Below are positions 1-5,910 of a DNA stretch of 6,136 nucleotides, one piece after another. Each line of letters begins with the position of its first letter. Position 1 is the first letter of the stretch. The notes beneath the pieces were generated by a model. That model was not told the DNA's origin and did no database searches. It worked only from the letters and a program-made list of their open reading frames with translations. The DNA is from Candidatus Njordarchaeota archaeon (GTDB lineage Archaea; Asgardarchaeota; Njordarchaeia; Njordarchaeales; Njordarchaeaceae). The stretch is from the NCBI GenBank assembly GCA_029856625.1, contig JAHKLG010000088.1, forward strand, positions 1 to 6,136, in the 5' to 3' direction. The position numbers were made by a program, and so were the translations under genes.

Positions 1-1262
1 GCTGTTAAGGCCGGCTTAGCGACCGCAGCTCCTACAACATATGGTCTGTCTCTGTCCTCAAAGCCGCTTAGGGCAATTGCTTTAAATATCTGGGTCTCGT
101 TGATAATGCCTCCTGCAATGAAGATGTCTGGGATATATTTTCCTTTCTTATCAAGGATTCTAGCCGCCTTTATTACGAAAGCAAGCATGTATAACGTGGG
201 TGTACCCATTTCAAGCATCATCGGCCATGGGCTCATTCCAGTACCGCCACCTTGGCCATCAAAAGTTACATAATCAACTTTTGCTTCGCTTGCTGCTTTC
301 ATGGCCCAAGCTATTGCGGCTGGTCTGTATTGACCCATCTTGAGAGAGACTATCTTGGCTCCCTGCTCTCTTAGCTTGGCTACATCCTCGCAGAAGTCTT
401 CAATAGTTGGCATTCCTAATCTTGAGTGTCTCTCAAAAGATTCGATTGCACCCATCTTGAAGGCTTCCTGTATTGCCGGATCCTCCGGATCTGGAAGAAC
501 AATGTATCCTCTTCTCTTTAGCTCAATTGCTCTCTGGAGATCCCTAATTCTGATCTCTCCACCAATGGATTTAGCTCCTTGACCCCACTTCCTCTCAATG
601 CCATTGACTTCTAGCTTCGTTAATACGTAAATATCCACACCCAGTCTTTGATCCTCCACGTTTGTTTGAACAATTATATCTCCGTATTCACCATCCCACC
701 ATTCTCTATAAGTCTTTATCCTGAATTCCATATCTGGGCTCTTTTGCACTTTACCATTGCTTATTATTGAGTTTGGATCAACTCCACAGACGTTCTCACC
801 AACTGTCATGATAGTACCTGATATTGCTGCTCCAACCGCTAAATGCTCCCAGTTATTCTTTGCAACAAACGTTGATCCTAGAGCAGCAATAATTACTGGA
901 ACCCTCAGCTTTATCTTGTGCTTATTACCAATAGTGGTTTCTATTTTAGCGTTTTCAAATATTGTTTTATCAGGGTCAGGTTCAATACCCATTACTTTCT
1001 CTGCTCTAACTTCGCTCATAATTTGTATGTCAGCCCAGTCTATTCCATAGTACTTATTACTTGCGATGACGGATTTTCCGAAGAGATCTGGTCTTGGGTA
1101 TAGTGTTTCTCTTCCACGAAGAGCTGACTTAGAAATTTCACATAGGATGGGACATTCCTCTACACATATTGGACAAATGCCTGTTGGCATTGGATCTGTA
1201 GCGAATCTAATTCGAGTCCCAGTCGCAGAAGCGTGACCAAGATTTGATTTTGCTCCAGCCAT
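1..1262 (-). CDS. Glutamate synthase-like FMN-binding barrel protein (partial, C-terminus off left edge)
   Basis: This is the N-terminal 420 residues of a protein related to the synthase (FMN-barrel) domain of glutamate synthase large subunit (GltB/GltS, Glu_synthase family). In full GltS that domain makes glutamate from 2-oxoglutarate and ammonia using FMN. No glutaminase domain is present at the N-terminus, so ammonia or another amine donor would have to come from a partner, and the true substrate is uncertain. Visible motifs are a cysteine cluster Cx2Cx3CPx2C (C30, C33, C37, C41) followed by SALRGRETLYP, then KWGQGAKSIGGE (225-236), SLKMGQYRP (306-313), the strongly diagnostic DGQGGGTG (335-342) and a late barrel strand FIAGG (381-385). 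The ATG at 1262 is chosen because AGGTG sits 6 bases upstream. The Fe-S cysteines that follow the barrel in GltS would lie off the window. Relatives such as methylamine-glutamate methyltransferase subunit C cannot be excluded. The family call is firm and the reaction is not. Confidence 0.88.
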   Translation of the reverse strand, partial: MAGAKSNLGHASATGTRIRFATDPMPTGICPICVEECPILCEISKSALRGRETLYPRPDLFGKSVIASNKYYGIDWADIQIMSEVRAEKVMGIEPDPDKTIFENAKIETTIGNKHKIKLRVPVIIAALGSTFVAKNNWEHLAVGAAISGTIMTVGENVCGVDPNSIISNGKVQKSPDMEFRIKTYREWWDGEYGDIIVQTNVEDQRLGVDIYVLTKLEVNGIERKWGQGAKSIGGEIRIRDLQRAIELKRRGYIVLPDPEDPAIQEAFKMGAIESFERHSRLGMPTIEDFCEDVAKLREQGAKIVSLKMGQYRPAAIAWAMKAASEAKVDYVTFDGQGGGTGMSPWPMMLEMGTPTLYMLAFVIKAARILDKKGKYIPDIFIAGGIINETQIFKAIALSGFEDRDRPYVVGAAVAKPALT

Positions 1263-1268
1263 ATTTTT

Positions 1269-1273
1269 CACCT
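1269..1273 (-). promoter_or_regulatory. Shine-Dalgarno of the glutamate synthase-like gene
   Basis: The minus strand reads AGGTG followed by six bases (AAAAAT) and then the ATG at 1262. AGGTG is complementary to the archaeal 16S rRNA 3' end (CACCT), which fixes the start codon and implies a leadered transcript. Confidence 0.7.
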
Positions 1274-1275
1274 AA

Positions 1276-1289
1276 ATCGTATATACGAT
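1276..1289. repeat. Perfect 14-bp palindrome upstream of the glutamate synthase-like gene
   Basis: ATCGTATATACGAT is identical to its own reverse complement. It lies 14 to 27 bases before the ATG and ends 2 bases from the Shine-Dalgarno. The size and position suit a dimeric helix-turn-helix regulator operator, but its TATATA core could also act as a promoter element. The palindrome is directly visible and its function is inferred. Confidence 0.5.
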
Positions 1290-1309
1290 AATTAAGAATG
1301 TATAGACAG

Positions 1310-1327
1310 AAATACTTGGTAGTATTT
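1310..1327. repeat. 7-bp inverted repeat with 4-base spacer, candidate operator
   Basis: AAATACT (1310-1316) and AGTATTT (1321-1327) are exact reverse complements around TGGT. The element sits between the nearest TATA-like sequence (1338-1346) and the palindrome at 1276-1289, about where transcription of the glutamate synthase-like gene would begin. A bound repressor there would block initiation. The arms are AT-rich, so chance occurrence is possible. Confidence 0.35.
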
Positions 1328-1337
1328 TCCCTATTGA

Positions 1338-1346
1338 GTTTTAAAG
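1338..1346 (-). promoter_or_regulatory. Candidate TATA box for the glutamate synthase-like gene
   Basis: The minus strand reads CTTTAAAAC, an archaeal TATA-like element. With the usual offset of about 25 bases, transcription would start near 1315-1318, giving a leader of roughly 55 bases that holds the Shine-Dalgarno. A second TATA-like sequence, TTTATATT, lies further upstream at 1363-1370. The sequence alone does not decide between them. Confidence 0.35.
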
Positions 1347-1366
1347 AGTTATGTAATTATGGAATA

Positions 1367-1386
1367 TAAACATGGGAATTTGTTTA
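1367..1386. repeat. 6-bp inverted repeat just after the transporter gene
   Basis: TAAACA (1367-1372) and TGTTTA (1381-1386) are reverse complements around an 8-base loop, starting 15 bases past the transporter stop. One arm overlaps the upstream TATA-like element TTTATATT (1363-1370). It could be a weak hairpin at the operon end or a binding site over a promoter. It has no following T-run, which argues against a classical terminator. Confidence 0.25.
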
Positions 1387-1401
1387 CGCGGACTATGAGT
1401 A

Positions 1402-2613
1402 TTATTCGTTTGAGCTCCTTTTCTTCTTGAGATACGAAGCAAATATTATTAGGCCTATTATGCACAGGATGATCGATCCCAAATATATGGGCATTGCCCT
1501 TGAGATGTTTCTCCTAGCTCCTAATTTATCTGCAAGGTAACCAGCAGCCAATGCACCGATCATGTTAGATAGTTGGGTAGTCATTGAGAGAGTCCCTTGA
1601 GCTCTTCCAGCTTTCTCATCACCTAAAATATTCGTAGCCAGTGTTATTGAGCTTAAATAAAGACCGGCCCAGATAGGCAGTATCCACAGGATTGTCAATA
1701 TTAGTGGATCCCAGATCAGCGCAAGGGAGAGCATATAAATTATTCTAATGAACATCATTATTAATAGCAGGTTATCAAGCCCGATCTTATCCCCAATAAA
1801 ACCATATATAGGGGGCGCTATAGCTGATAATACACTTGATATCCCGGACACTATCGCGTATAAGGATAGGTTTCTTCCAATGACTATATAGTACTTGAAA
1901 ACAAATATTTCAAAGAATGCTGTTGTACCTATATTAAATACGGCTATAGCTGATATTAGTGGTATTAATTCTCTATCAGCATAGAATTCTCTAGGAGAGA
2001 AAGTCTTTTTAAGAGCCATCATTATTACATCTTTCTGGAGTAACCGATGATCTCTCTCCTCGTGGTAGAATAATATGAAAAATATTGCTGATAATGCAAT
2101 TATTACTGCTGATAGTGGGAATAATTTAGATACTCCTATAGTAACTATCAAGTAAGCTGATAAGAAGCTTCCAATCGCATAACCCATTGTATCTGAAGAT
2201 ATAAATACTCCAACTATTCTTCCCCTGCTCTTCTTCTCTCCAACCGTTGTTACAATCGCGTTTAAGGCCGGAGATCCCGGAGATGATAATATTGTTGCCA
2301 ATATGAATAGGGTGAGAATCAGTGTTATATTCTTTGTTAAGCCGTAGAAGAAAACAAAGATGGCTGAGACTAGGTAGCTCCACGTAACGAATAGTTTATA
2401 TGCGTGCAACTCATCACTCAATATCCCCCAAAATCTGGCGAAAAGAAGAGACACTAAATTTGGGATAGCAACTAATAGCGTTATCTGTGTAAAGCTTGCC
2501 CCCAATTCGTAAAGATATAGAGAAAAGATGACTGAGTAAAGGGAAAAACCCAAACTTGATAAGAAAATTGTTAACCAGAGAATATAACGGTTATAATGAT
2601 TATGATTACGCAT
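1402..2613 (-). CDS. Major Facilitator Superfamily (MFS) transporter, 12 transmembrane helices
   Basis: This is an integral membrane secondary transporter of 403 residues, normal for the family, and the substrate is not identifiable. About 12 hydrophobic segments lie near residues 11-34, 42-64, 73-93, 95-113, 134-159, 163-183, 217-239, 249-271, 281-299, 303-326, 343-362 and 374-394, with a charged central loop (about 184-215). The MFS loop motif A (GxLaDrxGrk) appears in degenerate form after helix 2 (GILSDELHAYK, 63-73). It recurs as GFIGDKIG (271-278) after helix 8 and GYLADKLGARR (358-368) after helix 11. The tail is basic (KKKR) and so probably cytoplasmic. The start at 2613 is chosen because GGTGA lies 8 bases upstream. 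A GTG at 2625 would add four residues but has no such site. The gene follows the GNAT fusion gene by 36 bases, which suggests co-transcription. Drug or metabolite export is plausible but unproven. Confidence 0.9.
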   Translation of the reverse strand: MRNHNHYNRYILWLTIFLSSLGFSLYSVIFSLYLYELGASFTQITLLVAIPNLVSLLFARFWGILSDELHAYKLFVTWSYLVSAIFVFFYGLTKNITLILTLFILATILSSPGSPALNAIVTTVGEKKSRGRIVGVFISSDTMGYAIGSFLSAYLIVTIGVSKLFPLSAVIIALSAIFFILFYHEERDHRLLQKDVIMMALKKTFSPREFYADRELIPLISAIAVFNIGTTAFFEIFVFKYYIVIGRNLSLYAIVSGISSVLSAIAPPIYGFIGDKIGLDNLLLIMMFIRIIYMLSLALIWDPLILTILWILPIWAGLYLSSITLATNILGDEKAGRAQGTLSMTTQLSNMIGALAAGYLADKLGARRNISRAMPIYLGSIILCIIGLIIFASYLKKKRSSNE

Positions 2614-2621
2614 CCCATTAT

Positions 2622-2626
2622 TCACC
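2622..2626 (-). promoter_or_regulatory. Shine-Dalgarno deciding the MFS transporter start
   Basis: The minus strand reads GGTGA, then 8 bases, then the ATG at 2613. The alternative GTG start at 2625 lies inside this site itself, which is why the ATG is preferred. Confidence 0.6.
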
Positions 2627-2649
2627 AGCTCTTTGATTATGTGTAAATT

Positions 2650-5352
2650 TTATTCCCTAGCCACCCTAATAATCACTTTTGCCATCTTCTCTTCTCGGGG
2701 CTCAAGAATCCAATCCCATCTAGAGACTATTAGTCCAGGAAAACCTATTTGTTGACTGGCTGTGATTGATTCATCCTCCGCATCTACTAGTAATTCCGCC
2801 TCAACTTTTATATTCTTCGTAACACCCCATACCCTCTCTTTATGAGATACTACCATTATATCATTCCTTTTAACCTCGATCGATGTATTACCAATTCTGG
2901 AAAACGTTTCATTAAGGAAAACACAATGTATGAAGTATAATTCCCGACGATCCATTCTAGTATTCTTAACAATTATTTCATCAAGAATAGTATGTTGATC
3001 TATGATGTAGTATCTCCGCTCTACTATTAGATCATTAGTCGTTAATCGAAACCTACCGTTCCCTAAGTATTCCCATTCCTTAAGATGTAGATCAAAACTC
3101 TTGGATCCCTCCATTATATTGAGAGCTATACCACCATATGTAATGGGGAACTCGGTTGGGGTCCTAAATGTTTTGTCTTCCCACTTTAACATTTCGGTCC
3201 TCATTATTTTTAAACTCTTTAAGGATCCGCCTCTTTTATCCACTTCTAGGGAAAGAGAATCGTATGAAGTTTTAAGGTCCTCCCATCGAGCTTTGACGGG
3301 GATTATGTATTTAATCTTTCTCTTATCCACCCAACCATTTACATTTATTATAACATTAATTACCCCATATCCCCTGACTTTTAGGGGAATTCCAGCTTCC
3401 TCGGATGGAGATAAGATCTTCTCAAGCTTTATGCCGTTAACTTCTGCTACAATTGGTAAATCTGAAACCCAGTTATTCCTAATTATCAGGCGATCTTCAT
3501 CAAGATAAGTATCTACTGCCCTGACTAATTTAAACTCTCGGAGCGCCTCTACTGGTACTAACTTTAATACTACCCTTCGTACGAATTCTTCACCCTTCTC
3601 AAGCTTTAAAGGAAAATCAAGCCTAAAAGCTCTTGGCGAACGAACCATTGTGTACAAACCACCTTCTTCGTATTCAGTTAATAAAACAGTACCATTATGT
3701 TCGAAACCTATCACTGGTATCGGAAGCTTCTCTTTCACGATACAAAACGCTGGTGGGAATATTGGATAAACATATTTCTCCCTAATGAATGTCTCATGAT
3801 CCTTCGGAATCAGATAATAATTCTCGCCTACTGGTAAATCGATCCAAAAGCGCATTATAAGTTGCTCATTAATGTCTCTTAATGCCTTTCCATGAACTTC
3901 CAGGAGCAGTTCTTCTCTCTTTAATGAGGGTCTTACTTCTATCAGTGCTTTATCTAATTTATCCATGAAAACTTTCCTTTGAGCATTAAATTTGAGTCGA
4001 GTCCTCTTTCTTCCAAGATAAATCTCATACCATATTTCAGCATTTTTCAGTCTCTTAATTCTTATCTCATTCTTAGTTATTGCCCAGTGGGCTGATTCGA
4101 GGCCCTTATCATGAACCCTTAACCAATCCTCTTTCAGCACGTGGAAATCTTCTTCGACGTCTCCGAATAGTACTTTTCCATATCCTTCCCCAATCACATG
4201 CACACTTACCTTTGCGGAACTCCTTGGAGGTACTTCGACATACAGTTTGTTAGGGTGGAAGGATAAACTACCTTGCATCGGTAGGATTAGGAGTTCTCTT
4301 TTCACTTTCTCATTACTATAATTAATAATCATAATGAATAATTTATTTGAAATAGCTTTGGGAGGGAGAATTTTCAGAGCAATCTTGTTAACTACTTCTA
4401 GGGAGAAGCCAAATTCATAATTATTTATTCGGAGTGTTACCTTGTCTCGTGCTTCAATATCGAATTCGTGTTGCCCCTTGGGCAAGATGTATTGTTTATT
4501 ATCTATTAAAGCGGTGGTATCTAGGGTATTCTCTATTACTATCCTTATTTTCTCTCCCTTTAAGTAACGTTTCTTCTCGGGTGGAGAAATGCGGATTAGT
4601 CTATCATCAATTCTTATGCATAGGAGTTTCTTAGTATTATTATCAAAGATTGCTTCAACTTCCCTTCCATTTATTCTCCATAAGTATCTCCAAGCTACAT
4701 GACCATTAATATCCATTTTTCTAGGCGGTTCCACTAACGTCTCTATTAAATTTTCCGCATCTCTAAATATCTGCTTAATTTCATCGTATTTCATTAACTG
4801 AGGCGAGAAATTAACCATGTATACGTATGTTGATGGGATCCAGCAGAAGCCAGTTCTCTCATATAATCTCATTGCCTTGTTATTAGCCCAAGTATGCAGA
4901 CTTACTACATTAAACCCCTTATCAACCGCTCTTCTAATACACTCTTTTATGAGAGAAGTTCCCGCACCTAATCCCCTATAATTTGGATGTGTTAATAATA
5001 ATTCAATGTAAAAATTATCCTCTTCCTCCCAGTGTATATCATTGGTGGCAAATGCTATGACCTTACCCTCATACTCGGCTACAAGCGTTGGATAATCCTC
5101 GATACCTCCAATTATCTCCCACATCAAATCCTCGTCAAATTTCTTAACGTTATAGTAAAGTCCCCAAGGAAAATCTCTTTTCGACTTCTTGATAATTTCT
5201 ATGATATCTCTAATGTCCTCCTTACAAATCTCCCTGACGAGAATATTAGGAGATCTCATTTGGTATCCCACATCGGAGCTTTTCTCATAGCGATCTAAGT
5301 CCTCATTCTTAAAAAAGCTTAGGTCATTATGAATAAGATTACCTATTCTCAC
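2650..5352 (-). CDS. GNAT-family N-acetyltransferase fused to a large beta-rich C-terminal region
   Basis: This 900-residue, apparently cytoplasmic protein has no signal peptide or membrane segment. Residues about 36-182 form a GNAT acetyltransferase domain. It has a strand leading into the acetyl-CoA pyrophosphate loop RGLGAG (126-131, consensus Q/RxxGxG/A) after IELLLTHPNY, and the C-terminal GNAT signature NNKAMRLYERTGF (157-169). The acceptor substrate is unknown. Residues about 183-900 are rich in alternating beta-strand patterns, and I cannot assign them to a family with certainty. Residues about 260-410 look like two small beta-sandwich modules. Residues about 695-900 (LEVDKRGGSLKSLKI, later a TILDEIIVKNT strand pair) recall the galactose-mutarotase-like sandwich, a weak resemblance only. 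The 900 residues are several times the size of a lone GNAT (about 150-180). The GTG at 5352 gives the longest frame but has no clear ribosome site. An ATG at 5259 (residue 32), just before the GNAT fold, is a credible alternative. The MFS gene follows after 36 bases. Confidence 0.85.
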   Translation of the reverse strand: MRIGNLIHNDLSFFKNEDLDRYEKSSDVGYQMRSPNILVREICKEDIRDIIEIIKKSKRDFPWGLYYNVKKFDEDLMWEIIGGIEDYPTLVAEYEGKVIAFATNDIHWEEEDNFYIELLLTHPNYRGLGAGTSLIKECIRRAVDKGFNVVSLHTWANNKAMRLYERTGFCWIPSTYVYMVNFSPQLMKYDEIKQIFRDAENLIETLVEPPRKMDINGHVAWRYLWRINGREVEAIFDNNTKKLLCIRIDDRLIRISPPEKKRYLKGEKIRIVIENTLDTTALIDNKQYILPKGQHEFDIEARDKVTLRINNYEFGFSLEVVNKIALKILPPKAISNKLFIMIINYSNEKVKRELLILPMQGSLSFHPNKLYVEVPPRSSAKVSVHVIGEGYGKVLFGDVEEDFHVLKEDWLRVHDKGLESAHWAITKNEIRIKRLKNAEIWYEIYLGRKRTRLKFNAQRKVFMDKLDKALIEVRPSLKREELLLEVHGKALRDINEQLIMRFWIDLPVGENYYLIPKDHETFIREKYVYPIFPPAFCIVKEKLPIPVIGFEHNGTVLLTEYEEGGLYTMVRSPRAFRLDFPLKLEKGEEFVRRVVLKLVPVEALREFKLVRAVDTYLDEDRLIIRNNWVSDLPIVAEVNGIKLEKILSPSEEAGIPLKVRGYGVINVIINVNGWVDKRKIKYIIPVKARWEDLKTSYDSLSLEVDKRGGSLKSLKIMRTEMLKWEDKTFRTPTEFPITYGGIALNIMEGSKSFDLHLKEWEYLGNGRFRLTTNDLIVERRYYIIDQHTILDEIIVKNTRMDRRELYFIHCVFLNETFSRIGNTSIEVKRNDIMVVSHKERVWGVTKNIKVEAELLVDAEDESITASQQIGFPGLIVSRWDWILEPREEKMAKVIIRVARE

Positions 5353-5360
5353 TAGAGAAA

Positions 5361-5370
5361 TAAAATTTTA
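5361..5370. promoter_or_regulatory. Palindromic AT element TAAAATTTTA ahead of the GNAT fusion gene
   Basis: This 10-bp palindrome lies 9 to 18 bases before the GTG start. Used as a TATA box, it would start transcription near 5340, inside the annotated frame, which would favour the internal ATG at 5259. It may also be only AT-rich leader sequence. Confidence 0.25.
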
Positions 5371-5400
5371 TGCACTTGTAACGTACTCCCTTCTCTCGAT

Positions 5401-5429
5401 AGAAAAACCTTATAATATTAAATTTTTCT
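5401..5429 (-). promoter_or_regulatory. Candidate BRE/TATA promoter of the GNAT-MFS unit, flanked by an inverted repeat
   Basis: Read on the minus strand, a purine-rich AGAAAAA (5429-5423), suitable as a BRE, is followed by TTTAATAT (5422-5415), a TATA-like box. Initiation would fall near 5392-5396, giving a leader of about 40 bases to the GTG at 5352. The matching TTTTTCT (5407-5401) completes a 7-bp inverted repeat with a 15-base spacer enclosing the TATA-like box, so this could be an operator, although homopolymer arms recur easily in AT-rich DNA. Confidence 0.4.
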
Positions 5430-5541
5430 CTTCTATTTAATCAAAAAGTCTACAAGGTGAAAGTTACACTAATTAGCGAATAGTTCGATACACTATTTTT
5501 GATATTATATCTCCAAAACGATATCGCTTTAATCTGATTCC

Positions 5542-5910
5542 TTACGGTTTTGATGCTGAGAAATCTATGTTAGAGAGCATGTTAGCGATCTTTAATCCAT
5601 CGTATAGTAATTTGTAATGTTCTAGCATTTTCCTGATAATGGGTTTTTCGAGATCTTTTGGCTCTATTACTAATATATCTAGTGGGAATCTTCTCTTGGG
5701 CAGTGCTCTCCTAATTTTTACAGCTTCCTCGATTGGATCTTGCACATTCCTTAAGACAACTAATACATCAAAGTCGCCAGCGTCTGAACTAGTGCCTCGT
5801 GCCCTTCCTCCGAAGAGAATAACTGTAACTTCTCCAGAATAAATATCCACAATAACTCTCACAAGCTTTGTAAGGAACTCTTCTGCGTCATGTACTATTT
5901 TTGAGCTCAT
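5542..5910 (-). CDS. Minimal nucleotidyltransferase (MNT), probable antitoxin of a HEPN-MNT pair
   Basis: This is a complete small DNA polymerase beta-like nucleotidyltransferase of 122 residues, a usual length for free-standing MNT proteins. The core motif is FGGRARGTSSDAGDFDVLVVL (residues 33-53). It includes the DxD metal-binding pair at D46 and D48, and a third acidic residue at D78 within LDILVIEP. The family's GS dipeptide is replaced by GG (34-35), while the RARG that follows is retained. In characterised HEPN-MNT systems (MntA-HepT) the nucleotidyltransferase neutralises the HEPN ribonuclease by adding AMP to it. The intact acidic residues suggest this copy may be active. The ATG at 5910 overlaps the TGA of the HEPN gene (ATGA), with GAGGGA five bases upstream, indicating translational coupling. 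The family and the pairing are well supported, and the toxin-antitoxin role is inferred. Confidence 0.85.
   Translation of the reverse strand: MSSKIVHDAEEFLTKLVRVIVDIYSGEVTVILFGGRARGTSSDAGDFDVLVVLRNVQDPIEEAVKIRRALPKRRFPLDILVIEPKDLEKPIIRKMLEHYKLLYDGLKIANMLSNIDFSASKP

Larger units (their letters stand above)
5353..5541. other. Intergenic region between the nucleotidyltransferase and GNAT fusion genes
   Basis: These 189 AT-rich bases separate two same-strand transcription units. On the minus strand they hold TTTTT tracts at 5443-5447 and 5403-5407, which could serve as archaeal U-run termination sites for the upstream pair. The promoter candidates for the GNAT fusion gene also lie here. Short repeats include AATAGT/ACTATT (5479-5484 and 5492-5497, 7-base loop) and two direct copies of TACACTA (5465-5471 and 5489-5495). 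I see no open frame or RNA gene in it. Confidence 0.5.

Noticed and set aside
340..582. 80-residue plus-strand frame
   Set aside because: It is antisense to the FMN-barrel gene in the region coding residues of about 228-308, including part of the GQGAK segment, with no family resemblance.
757..1103. Two overlapping hydrophobic plus-strand frames
   Set aside because: They are antisense to the FMN-barrel gene, whose motifs are clear. The hydrophobicity follows from reading the complement of a soluble barrel protein.
2126..2383. 85-residue minus-strand frame in a different phase
   Set aside because: It sits inside the MFS transporter gene, out of frame with it, and has no domain of its own.
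3101..3508. 135-residue open frame on the plus strand
   Set aside because: It lies wholly inside the well-supported 900-residue minus-strand gene, has no recognisable domain, and looks like an antisense shadow.
4434..5298. Plus-strand frames of 66 and 88 residues
   Set aside because: Both are antisense to the GNAT fusion gene, and the second covers the conserved GNAT N-terminal part. Neither has a plausible start context or family match.
5479..5497. AATAGT/ACTATT hairpin as a terminator for the HEPN-MNT pair
   Set aside because: The stem is only six AT-rich pairs and is not followed by a T-run on the minus strand. Archaeal termination mainly uses U-runs, which occur elsewhere in the gap.
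5639..5842. 67-residue plus-strand frame
   Set aside because: It is antisense to the nucleotidyltransferase catalytic region, whose conserved motif explains the coding constraint.
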